DNA from: Kutzneria chonburiensis
GTDB taxonomy: Bacteria; Actinomycetota; Actinomycetes; Mycobacteriales; Pseudonocardiaceae
Direction: 5' to 3'
Length of the DNA stretch: 64,000 bases
NCBI RefSeq assembly: GCF_028622115.1
Contig: NZ_CP097263.1
Location: 1,302,001-1,366,000 of the forward strand
In this document: one piece after another, positions 16,330-23,199 of the stretch
Layout: each line of letters opens with the position of its first letter
Numbering within the stretch: the first letter of the stretch is position 1
The notes under the pieces: model-generated
Database searches by the model: none
Seen by the model: the letters and a program-made list of their open reading frames with translations, nothing else
Told to the model about the DNA's origin: nothing
Program-made: the position numbers and the translations under genes

Positions 16330-16409
16330 GCCAGGGTCGTAGCGCAGAGGCAGGCGCATCGGACAGCTAATCCGGAGCTCACGCCGGTTCGAATCCGGCC
16401 GCCCTGGCA
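16330..16409 (+). ncRNA. tRNA-like RNA 1 (anticodon position GCT)
   Basis: Folds as a tRNA cloverleaf. Acceptor strands GCCAGGG (16330-16336) and CCCTGGC (16402-16408) pair perfectly and continue through a bulged T16337 into CG/CG (16338-16339 with 16400-16401), making a 9-bp stem instead of 7. D arm GCGC-AGAGGCAG-GCGC. Anticodon arm TCGGA-CAGCTAA-TCCGG with triplet GCT, but position 33 is A rather than the near-universal T. Variable region 7 nt, far too short for a tRNA-Ser. T arm GCCGG-TTCGAAT-CCGGC. Discriminator A16409; CCA is not encoded. These departures argue for a tRNA mimic rather than a decoding tRNA. Confidence 0.72.
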
Positions 16410-16414
16410 GGCTC

Positions 16415-16486
16415 GGTCCCGTAGCGCAGGGGCAGGCGCCCCGCCCTCTCCAGGCGGACACGTCGGTTCGAATCCGGCCGGGACCA
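16415..16486 (+). ncRNA. tRNA-like RNA 2 (anticodon position CTC, Glu-like)
   Basis: Begins 5 nt after RNA 1. Acceptor GGTCCCG/CGGGACC (perfect 7 bp), D arm GCGC-AGGGGCAG-GCGC, anticodon arm CCGCC-CTCTCCA-GGCGG with T33 and triplet CTC, 4-nt variable region, T arm GTCGG-TTCGAAT-CCGGC, discriminator A16486, no encoded CCA. It is regular enough that a tRNA scanner would probably score it as tRNA-Glu(CTC). C at position 37, the shared TAGCGCAG arm with RNAs 1 and 3, and its place in front of the SDR-LRR operon suggest it belongs to the same set. Confidence 0.75.
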
Positions 16487-16504
16487 CGGACTCGGGCAGC
16501 GTGT

Positions 16505-16560
16505 GCTCGCGGACAGCGCGAGCCACGTCGTCCGTCATCGCTTTCCGGGGGCGACCCCGG
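16505..16560 (+). promoter_or_regulatory. Two leader hairpins between tRNA-like RNA 2 and the SDR gene
   Basis: Hairpin A is GCTCGCG-GACAG-CGCGAGC (16505-16523, perfect 7-bp stem). Hairpin B is CCGGGG-GCGA-CCCCGG (16545-16560, 6-bp stem capped by a GNRA-type tetraloop). They fill the 104-nt leader before ATG 16591. They could be processing signals, an attenuator, or ends protecting the tRNA-like transcript. Confidence 0.5.
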
Positions 16561-16590
16561 GACCCCCGATGCCGGGGAACGGAGGGGAGC

Positions 16591-17910
16591 ATGATCACCG
16601 AGGCCGAGCTGGCGGTGTTCCACGACACAGTGGCCCGGCTGCGGGCGCTGCCGGCCGACGATCCCGTGCGCCTCAAGGCGGAGCGGGTCGCGGAGTCGTT
16701 CTCCCGTGACGGGCGGCAGCAGCGGAAGAAGGTCCGCTCGGCCGAACGGGCGCAGGCCGATGCGGCCATCGACGCCGTGACGGCGACCGGCGGGCGCGAC
16801 CGCCGCGAGGACGCGCCGCTACGGCCTGACCCGGAGGCCGTCGCCCGGCCGTTGGCCCGGGGTCGGCGTTGCTACATCTGCAAGGAGCCGTACCAGCTCG
16901 CCGATCCGTTCTATCACCGGCTTTGTCCGCTTTGCGCCCGGGAGAACCTGGATCGGCGGGAGGCGGTCGCCGACCTGAGCGGCCGCCGCGCGCTGCTGAC
17001 CGGGGGCCGGGTCAAGATCGGCTTCCAACTGGCCTTGATGTTGCTGCGGGACGGGGCCGAGCTGCTGGTCACGACGCGGTTCCCGCGTGACGCCCAGCGG
17101 CGTTTCGAGGCCGTGCCGGGCAGCGCCGAGTGGCTCGATCGGCTCACGCTCGTCGGGATCGACCTGCGGGATCCGCGCCAGGTGCTCGGCCTGGCCGAGT
17201 CGCTGCGTTCGGACGGCCGGCCGCTCGACATCCTGATCAACAACGCCGCCCAGACCGTGCGCCGGCCGCCGTCGTCGTACGCCGCGCTCATCGGCGGCGA
17301 GACCGGCGCGCTGCCGGCGAACGCCTTGCTGGCGCCGGGTTTCAGCCCCATGCTCGCACTGGGGCCGAGTCACGGTGCCCTGGCGCTGGCCGAGATCGAC
17401 GAGGCCGGGCTGCTGCCCGACACGGCGCCGGTCAACTCCTGGTCCGCTCGGGTCGGTGAGCTCGATGCCGCTGAGGTGCTGGAGACGCAGCTGGTCAACG
17501 CCCTCGCGCCGACGCTGCTGTGCGACCGGCTGCTGCCGCTGCTGCTCGCGTCGCCCCGGCCACGTCGCTACGTGATCAACGTGACCGCCGTCGAGGGGCG
17601 CTTTGCCGTGCGCAACAAGACTTCCGGTCATCCGCACACCAATATGGCCAAGGCGGCGTTGAACATGCTGACCCGCACCGCCGGGCCCGATCTGGCCGCC
17701 CAGGGCGTGTACATGTGCTCCGTCGACACCGGCTGGATCACCGACGAGAACCCCGCCCCGAAGAAGGCCCGGCTGGCCTCCGACGGTTTCCGCACGCCAC
17801 TGGACATTGTGGACGGTGCCGCCCGCGTGTACGACCCCATCGTGCGTGGCGAACAGGGCACGCCTTTCGCTGGCGTGTTCCTCAAGGACTACCGGGAGGC
17901 CGCGTGGTGA
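16591..17910 (+). CDS. Zinc-ribbon plus divergent short-chain dehydrogenase (SDR) protein
   Basis: A 439-residue protein from ATG 16591 with a strong GGAGGGGAG ribosome site. The first 90 residues are helical and charged. A treble-clef or ribbon-like CYIC (C94, C97) and CPLC (C112, C115) follows, then an SDR Rossmann domain (LTGGRVKIGFQLALMLL from about 136, ILINNAAQTV). At the active site the YxxxK motif reads TNMAK, so the catalytic Tyr is replaced by Thr, and the Ser region reads NVTAVEG. Nucleotide binding may persist but normal SDR chemistry is doubtful. Its stop overlaps the LRR start (GTGA). It is the first protein gene after the two tRNA-like RNAs, so an RNA or nucleotide-binding role is plausible but unproven. 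Confidence 0.82.
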   Translation: MITEAELAVFHDTVARLRALPADDPVRLKAERVAESFSRDGRQQRKKVRSAERAQADAAIDAVTATGGRDRREDAPLRPDPEAVARPLARGRRCYICKEPYQLADPFYHRLCPLCARENLDRREAVADLSGRRALLTGGRVKIGFQLALMLLRDGAELLVTTRFPRDAQRRFEAVPGSAEWLDRLTLVGIDLRDPRQVLGLAESLRSDGRPLDILINNAAQTVRRPPSSYAALIGGETGALPANALLAPGFSPMLALGPSHGALALAEIDEAGLLPDTAPVNSWSARVGELDAAEVLETQLVNALAPTLLCDRLLPLLLASPRPRRYVINVTAVEGRFAVRNKTSGHPHTNMAKAALNMLTRTAGPDLAAQGVYMCSVDTGWITDENPAPKKARLASDGFRTPLDIVDGAARVYDPIVRGEQGTPFAGVFLKDYREAAW

Positions 17911-19010
17911 GCCAGCTCGAGCCGTTGCTGACGTGGCTGCGTACCGGCGTGGCCACCGCCGAGCGGCTGGACTTTCCGACTGGCACGGCGTTGCCGGACG
18001 GGCGGCTCGACCTGTGCAAGTCGGCGATCGGGTCGGAGGGGGCGGCGCTGGTGGCGGAGTCGTTGCGGCCCGGTGTGGTGCGACACCTGCTGCTCGGCAC
18101 TGACGGTCTCGGCGACGGCGCGGCCGAGGTGGCAGCGGAGGCGGTCTCGCGCGAGGTGGAGACGCTTTACCTGGGCTGCAACGGCATCACGGCCGGGGGA
18201 GTGTGTCGCATCGCTGACAACCTGCGGATGTCGCCCCAGGCCAGTGCGGTGACGGGCATCTGGCTCAAGCGCAACCCCATCGGTGACGGGGATGCGGTGG
18301 CGGCGATCATGGAGTCGGCCCGGTCGCTGCGGACCATCGACCTCGTTCAGACCGACCTCGACGCCGATGCCGTCGGTCGGGTGGTGGCGGCGGTCATCGC
18401 GGCTCAGCAGGCCGGCCGGCGGATCGAAAGGCTTTATCTGGGTGGCAATCCGCTCGGACCGGCCGGTGCGGTGCACCTGGCGGCGTTGCTGGCGGCCGAT
18501 ACCGTGAGCGAGCTGTACGTGTCCGCCGCCCAGCTCGGTGACGACGGGGCGAACACCATCGCCGATGCCGTCAAGCCCGGTCGGCTGCGCCGAATCTCCC
18601 TGGCCAGCAACGGAATCGGTCCGCAGGCCGCAGCACGCCTGGTCATCGCCGCGGCCCGGGCCGGCGTCGAGGTCTGCGACCTCGGGCGGGTCCGTGCGGC
18701 CAAGGTCCTTGGTGCCCAAGGAAACCGGCTCGACGAGTCCGCCACCACCGCCATCGCCGCCGCCTTGATCGCGCCGCACCGGTTGCAGCACCTCGTGCTG
18801 ACCAACACCGGCCTCACCAGCCGCGCTGCTCATCGCCTCCTGGACGGCGCTCAGCACGCCGCCACGCCCACCCGCTTCGCGCTCGGCAAGGGCGTTGCGA
18901 CCAGCATTCGGCAACGCCTCGATGCCTTGAGCGCCACCATTCCCGCTCGTCCTCCGGTGCCGGAGGACGTGGCGGCGGTGCGCAGTGTGCACCGCCAACC
19001 GTTGGCCTAG
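17907..19010 (+). CDS. Leucine-rich repeat (ribonuclease-inhibitor-type) protein
   Basis: A 367-residue protein from GTG 17907, coupled to the SDR by a 4-nt overlap. It is built of about nine 25-30-residue repeats of the form L-x-L-x-x-N-x-I/L-x-x-x-G (VETLYLGCNGITAGGV, IERLYLGGNPLGPAGA, RISLASNGIGPQAA, HLVLTNTGLTSRAA), the horseshoe of ribonuclease-inhibitor/NLR type. No signal peptide or transmembrane helix. It is presumably a protein- or RNP-binding scaffold working with the SDR. The 3' end overlaps the convergent MoxR gene by 4 bp, leaving no room for a terminator. Confidence 0.85.
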   Translation: MSQLEPLLTWLRTGVATAERLDFPTGTALPDGRLDLCKSAIGSEGAALVAESLRPGVVRHLLLGTDGLGDGAAEVAAEAVSREVETLYLGCNGITAGGVCRIADNLRMSPQASAVTGIWLKRNPIGDGDAVAAIMESARSLRTIDLVQTDLDADAVGRVVAAVIAAQQAGRRIERLYLGGNPLGPAGAVHLAALLAADTVSELYVSAAQLGDDGANTIADAVKPGRLRRISLASNGIGPQAAARLVIAAARAGVEVCDLGRVRAAKVLGAQGNRLDESATTAIAAALIAPHRLQHLVLTNTGLTSRAAHRLLDGAQHAATPTRFALGKGVATSIRQRLDALSATIPARPPVPEDVAAVRSVHRQPLA

Positions 19011-20815
19011 CGCGGTATCTTCGCGAAGACCTCGATCCAGAAGCGCTGTCGGTCCTCGGCCACGCCGACCAGGTACGTGGCCCGTAGCTTGGGCGGCAGC
19101 AGGGCGACCAGCCGCGTGACGACCTTGCTGTGCCGGCGCAGCTGGGAGAGCTCGGCGTTGGCCAGCACCTGGTGCACGAGGTCGCCGCCGTTGCCGCCCT
19201 CGGGCGACGCGGCCTCGGACCGTAGCCGGGATTCCCAGTGGCGCACGTCGGCGGCGATCTCGGCCAGACCGGTGACCTGGCGGTTGGCCAGGCGATCGAT
19301 CAACGCGGTGAGCGGCACGGGGGCGTACTCGCCGTCACCGAGATAGATCGTGGCCAGTTCCAGGGGCAGGCCGCGGCGGTGGAGCTTGACCAAGCGCTCC
19401 AAGGTGCGCTTGGTGATCCACTCCCGGCCTTCGTCGTCGATGTCGTGTTTCCACCACTCCAGCACGGTTTCGGCGACACTGCCGTACTGGGCGATCAGCC
19501 ACTCGTTGGCCGGGATGTCGCCCGGGTCGACCTGAAGCGACACGGTGAACCGGGTGGCCTGGGCGATGTTGTTGCGGGAGACCAGAAGCTTGCGGCCCAG
19601 GTGATACGGCGGATTCTGGATCGCCACCTGGGCCCGCAGCCCACGGATCGGCTGGCCGGCCAGCGACCACTCCTGCGTGATCTCCATCAGCCGGGCGAAG
19701 GCCGCCTTGTCCTTGGGGCGGTTGTACTCGTCCCACACGATCGCCTTCGACCCGTCGCCGGTGAACGGCCGCGACAGCAGGTTCTCCAGCGTGCCGTCGG
19801 CGGTCGGCAACGGCACGCACAGGTCCTCGACATTGGTCACCGGCAACGAGAAGTACAGCGGCTCGTGGCCGAGTTCGGTGCGGATCGTCTCCCGCACCAG
19901 TTCGGTCTTGCCGCAGCCGGGCGGCCCCTGGAGCAGCACGCACCAGCGGTTGCGCAGCGCCGCCCGTAGCACCTGCCGCACCGGATCCGGGATTGTCGAA
20001 GGGTTTTCGACGCCGAGAGCAGTGGCCAACCGGTCGAGGATCTCCTTCGTGCGGTCGATGCTTTTCTGCCCGCGCGTCTCGGCCAGCCGCAGCCGCTCGC
20101 CGTTGACCAGCGGCAACGCCCAGCGCAGCGGGAATCCCTCGCGCGCGTTGGCCAGGACGTGCTCCATCGTCCTGGGGGACAACAACTCCCGCAGTTCCGG
20201 GCCGAGCGACTTCCACACGTCGAAGAACGGCTGGAGGTTCCAGTCGCGATGGCGGGCCGCCAAGGTCGTGCGCCAGGCGGTGTCGTTCGCGGTCACCCGC
20301 ACGGTGACCATGCGGTCGAGGATGGCTAGATCGCTGCGCCGGGCCGAGGTCTCGGCCAGCGACTCGTTGTCGGTCAGGAACACGCCGACACAGCCGAGTT
20401 GCCGCAGATCGTGCTCGCCGAGCGTCCAGTTGCAGGCGATCTGCATGAGCTGCGACTGGATGGTCTCGCCGGCCTGGAGCGAGTCGTCGATCAGCAGTAC
20501 GAACGGCTTGCCCGGCCGCAGCTGGCTCATCACCAGCTGCCGCAGCACCAGCTCGCCGTCCTCCCGCACCGGGGCGTTGACCAGCAGGTCGTCCGGCGTG
20601 AGATTGGCCGCCGGCACGAACACCAGCGCGGTGTCCGGATAGGACTCCCTGATGTGCGAGAAGAAGGTCGCCGTCTTGCCGATGCCGTGCGGGCCGAAGA
20701 CCTGCCCGGTCTGGCCGATGTCGATCATCGCGTCGATGAACGAGGCCAATCGGGAGCCGGTATCGGGCGGCGTCCGGTAGGTCGCGTTGGGCCGCCAGGT
20801 CTGGGACGTCGTCAT
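19007..20815 (-). CDS. MoxR-like ATPase with two AAA+ modules
   Basis: A 602-residue protein with two P-loops: GPHGIGKT (41-48) with Walker B-like FVLLIDD (about 105-111), and GPPGCGKT (297-304) with Walker B IVWDEYNRP (about 359-367). The second module is MoxR-like (QNPPYHLGRK, sensor 1 Asn in AIQNPP). The C-terminus ends VEVFAKIPR-like without a membrane segment. It is coupled to the upstream VWA gene by an ATGA overlap at 20812-20815. MoxR ATPases act as chaperone-like remodelers together with VWA-domain partners. Two AAA units in one chain and tRNA-like RNAs at the locus make a conflict or RNP-remodelling role likely. Confidence 0.86.
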   Translation of the reverse strand: MTTSQTWRPNATYRTPPDTGSRLASFIDAMIDIGQTGQVFGPHGIGKTATFFSHIRESYPDTALVFVPAANLTPDDLLVNAPVREDGELVLRQLVMSQLRPGKPFVLLIDDSLQAGETIQSQLMQIACNWTLGEHDLRQLGCVGVFLTDNESLAETSARRSDLAILDRMVTVRVTANDTAWRTTLAARHRDWNLQPFFDVWKSLGPELRELLSPRTMEHVLANAREGFPLRWALPLVNGERLRLAETRGQKSIDRTKEILDRLATALGVENPSTIPDPVRQVLRAALRNRWCVLLQGPPGCGKTELVRETIRTELGHEPLYFSLPVTNVEDLCVPLPTADGTLENLLSRPFTGDGSKAIVWDEYNRPKDKAAFARLMEITQEWSLAGQPIRGLRAQVAIQNPPYHLGRKLLVSRNNIAQATRFTVSLQVDPGDIPANEWLIAQYGSVAETVLEWWKHDIDDEGREWITKRTLERLVKLHRRGLPLELATIYLGDGEYAPVPLTALIDRLANRQVTGLAEIAADVRHWESRLRSEAASPEGGNGGDLVHQVLANAELSQLRRHSKVVTRLVALLPPKLRATYLVGVAEDRQRFWIEVFAKIPR

Positions 20816-22200
20816 CGGCTCGGTCTTCCGGTCACGGGCCGCACGCGGTGGCAGGCCATGGGTGGGGTGTGCGTGTCGGGCCAGTCGTCGCCGCCCTCGG
20901 TGATCAGCCAGATCCACTTGTCCGGCTCGGCCGGCGTCACGTGTGGGGCGTAGCCGTCGGTCAGCATGATCACGGCGTCCGGGCGTTCCTCGAAGTGCTT
21001 GCCGTCCACTGTGGACTTGCCTTCCACGTAGTCGACGACGTTCTGGAAGCTCGTTCCGCCGCCGCCGAGCACGCGCTCGCCCGGCTTGAACGGCATGACC
21101 ACGCCGTCGAAGGACAACCAGTGCGCCTGCACGCCGTCGATGCCGCCGACCAGCTCGATCATCCAGTCCACCACACCCTGCGGCATGGAGCCGGAAGTGT
21201 CGTAGGCGATGACCAACACCTTGTCCCGCACCGGACCGCAGCGGGACAGCATGGGCTCGTGGCCGAGCATCGCCAGCACCGCGCCGCGCTTTTTGGGGTA
21301 CACCAGGCGTTCGCCCTCGCGCAGCTTGGAGCCGAGCACGTCGACCAGCCAGCGTTGCCACCAGTCGACCTTGCCCGTCTTCGCCGTCGTGCCGCGCAGC
21401 ACGCCCGCGCCGAGCCTGTCCCAGGCCTTGCTCGCACCGTCCTCGGTGCGCCCCATCAGGTCCAGCAGCTCCTGCTCGGCGCCGGAATTGCCCCGACGGG
21501 CGGCCAGCAGCGAGTTCAGCAAGGTCGACGACACCACCGAGTCGACCGTCTCCTGGTCGGACGGAATCTGATGCGTCACGTGCACGCACAGCGGCGGCGG
21601 CACCGGCGGGTGCTTCATGCGCTTGAGTTCGGTGTAGACGGTCAGGTCGGTATCGACGAAGTCCCGGTACTCCAACGGAACCAGGCCGTGTGCGGTCAAG
21701 TCCTCCCGGTACAGCGCGTGGATCTTCGCCGGCTCGATGCCGATCGGTTTGCCGTCCAGCACCGGCAGTCCCTGCTTGAGTCGAACCAGGCCGACGTGGT
21801 TGATCGCGACCTCGGCGGCCAGCGTGAACACCGGGTCGTCGCGGAGTTCCTGGTCGGCGAACAGGTGTCGGTGCACCAGGTGCCGAGCCTCGTGGAACAG
21901 CGCGAATTTGACGCCATCCAAGCCGATGCCGACGAAGAAGTCCGGGTTGAACAGCAGCAGGCAGGTGCCGTCGCCGGAGGCCACCACCGCGGCGGTGTCG
22001 ACTGCCGTGGTGGCGATCTGGTGCGGGCACTTGGCGAACAGCCACGAGCCGACCACCGAGTCGTTGAGGCCGAAGTCCAGCAGGGCAGCCTCTTTGAGGC
22101 GCCGCGCCTCGGCGATCACCTCGGGCGCGGCCGGCCGCCAGTCGGCCAGCGCGCGGCGATCGGTCAGGTCGACGACCGGCAACCGCTTGCGGTGCTCCAT
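20812..22200 (-). CDS. Zincin-like (DUF2201-type) plus VWA domain protein
   Basis: A 462-residue protein from ATG 22200 with a GAGGGAGA ribosome site. The N-terminal half carries HEARH (103-107), an HEXXH zinc-peptidase signature followed by LVHRH. The C-terminal part is a VWA domain with the MIDAS DTSGS (334-338), GGTS (about 381-384) and LTDG (413-416). This matches the putative metallopeptidase-VWA architecture that pairs with MoxR ATPases. It is the first gene of the minus-strand operon, with MoxR coupled behind it. Its start codon lies only 24 bp from tRNA-like RNA 3, transcribed the other way. Peptidase activity is predicted from the motif only. Confidence 0.84.
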   Translation of the reverse strand: MEHRKRLPVVDLTDRRALADWRPAAPEVIAEARRLKEAALLDFGLNDSVVGSWLFAKCPHQIATTAVDTAAVVASGDGTCLLLFNPDFFVGIGLDGVKFALFHEARHLVHRHLFADQELRDDPVFTLAAEVAINHVGLVRLKQGLPVLDGKPIGIEPAKIHALYREDLTAHGLVPLEYRDFVDTDLTVYTELKRMKHPPVPPPLCVHVTHQIPSDQETVDSVVSSTLLNSLLAARRGNSGAEQELLDLMGRTEDGASKAWDRLGAGVLRGTTAKTGKVDWWQRWLVDVLGSKLREGERLVYPKKRGAVLAMLGHEPMLSRCGPVRDKVLVIAYDTSGSMPQGVVDWMIELVGGIDGVQAHWLSFDGVVMPFKPGERVLGGGGTSFQNVVDYVEGKSTVDGKHFEERPDAVIMLTDGYAPHVTPAEPDKWIWLITEGGDDWPDTHTPPMACHRVRPVTGRPSR

Positions 22201-22211
22201 TTCTCCCTCTG

Positions 22212-22217
22212 TAAGAT
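22212..22217 (+). promoter_or_regulatory. -10-like element (TAAGAT) for tRNA-like RNA 3
   Basis: TAAGAT lies 7 nt before the first paired base of tRNA-like RNA 3 (G22225), the distance expected for transcription starting at the mature 5' end. The -35 would fall in the VWA coding region; TTGCGG at 22187-22192 is a weak candidate with a 19-bp spacer. Confidence 0.5.
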
Positions 22218-22224
22218 CCGAGTC

Positions 22225-22299
22225 GACGGGTCGTAGCGCAGAGGCAGTCGCGCCACTATCGCATGGTGGATACGCTGGTTCGAATCCAGCCGCCCGTCA
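22225..22299 (+). ncRNA. tRNA-like RNA 3 (anticodon position CGC)
   Basis: Cloverleaf with acceptor GACGGG/CCCGTC (22225-22230 with 22293-22298), a bulged T22231, then CG/CG (22232-22233 with 22291-22292), the same bulged extended stem as RNA 1. D arm GCG...CGC, anticodon arm CCACT-ATCGCAT-GGTGG with T33 and triplet CGC, 4-nt variable region, T arm GCTGG-TTCGAAT-CCAGC, discriminator A22299, no CCA encoded. The 20 nt at 22228-22247 are identical to 16334-16353 in RNA 1, and the 3' parts (22277-22295 and 16386-16404) differ at one base, so the two are paralogues. Its acceptor strand overlaps the stop codon of the convergent gene 22297-23190. Confidence 0.72.
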
Positions 22300-23190
22300 C
22301 CTACTTGCAATGGCTCCGCAGGTGCGGAGCAGTTCCGGCAGCGTGCCGGCGAACGTCGGCAGCAGCTGGGCCAGCACCGCCCAGGCGTCCGGGTCGGCCC
22401 CGATCTCGGCTCGTACCAACGGCGCCAGCAGCGCGGCCGCCTCGCCCGCCCGCTGCGGGAACAGCTGGGCGCCGGCTTGCAGCACTTCGAGCATCCGCTG
22501 CGGCGGCCGGCTTTGCTCGACGTACTCGCGCAGCTCGACGATGCCCGCGTCGCGCAGCCGGTTGGTGAACTTGGCGTGCGACCCGAACTGGGCCCGAACC
22601 TCAGGCGGGCAGTCGATCCGCTCGGCCAGCGCCCACCGGGTGTAACCGGACAGCGGCTGCACCCGGTCGGCCCCGGCCACGTTGTCCCAGTCCCGCACGC
22701 CGACCGCCTGGACCGCCTCCCGGGCCAGGCCCAGCGTACGCGCGTGGCGCAGCTCGCCGATCACGCCCCGCGGCCCGGCGAAGATCTCCGGCTCACGATG
22801 CGTGCACGACCTCCCCGGGCAGGTCGTCGGCACCGTCAGCGGCTCGCGGGCGGGGCCGAATGCCCGGCCCCGCAGGATGTCTCGCTTGAGCACGTCGGGG
22901 ATGGTGTGCTGGTGGAACACCAGCAGGTTGGTGGCCGGGTCGTCCCGCTCCAGCATCCAGAACCACACCACTTTAGGTGCGTCGAGGCGGAGCAGGTCCT
23001 GCGCCGCGGTGCTGTCCGCGTACTGCTTGGGCAGCTGGATGCCCAAGCGCTCGCGCACGGCCGCGGCGTCCTTCGGTTCGATCAGCGAGAGCAGGAAGTG
23101 CACGCCCGCCCCGTAGTTCCCACCCTTCACCGCGGAAGTATCGCAGAGCCCCCGGCCCGGGCACGCCGTATTTCCGGTGGGAGCGGTCAT
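22297..23190 (-). CDS. Unrecognised protein with two CxxxxxC-type pairs, next to tRNA-like RNA 3
   Basis: A 297-residue protein from ATG 23190. The N-terminus has CPGRGLCDTS, and near residue 130 CPGRSCTHREPE, so two CPGRxxC elements could together bind metal. The rest is helical: VWFWMLERDDPATNLLVFHQ in the middle, FTNRLRDAGIVELREYVEQ and a Leu/Ala-rich C-terminus. No TROVE, HEPN, nuclease or kinase signature is visible. The stop codon (22297-22299) lies inside the 3' acceptor strand of tRNA-like RNA 3 on the other strand, and the start is 9 bp from the NLR-like gene. It may be a component of the tRNA-like system; this is inference. Confidence 0.7.
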   Translation of the reverse strand: MTAPTGNTACPGRGLCDTSAVKGGNYGAGVHFLLSLIEPKDAAAVRERLGIQLPKQYADSTAAQDLLRLDAPKVVWFWMLERDDPATNLLVFHQHTIPDVLKRDILRGRAFGPAREPLTVPTTCPGRSCTHREPEIFAGPRGVIGELRHARTLGLAREAVQAVGVRDWDNVAGADRVQPLSGYTRWALAERIDCPPEVRAQFGSHAKFTNRLRDAGIVELREYVEQSRPPQRMLEVLQAGAQLFPQRAGEAAALLAPLVRAEIGADPDAWAVLAQLLPTFAGTLPELLRTCGAIASR

Positions 23191-23199
23191 ACTCGGCGG

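Noticed and set aside
16330-16486. Treating tRNA-like RNAs 1 and 2 as an ordinary tRNA pair
   Set aside because: RNA 1 has an extended bulged acceptor stem, A33 and no long variable arm for its Ser-type triplet; RNA 2 is regular but shares the same body and operon. Kept as tRNA-like, with ordinary tRNA-Glu left open for RNA 2.
22297-23190. TROVE/Ro60-like protein, because of the tRNA-mimic neighbour
   Set aside because: I could not see the HEAT-repeat TROVE pattern or a C-terminal MIDAS in this protein; the idea rests only on context.
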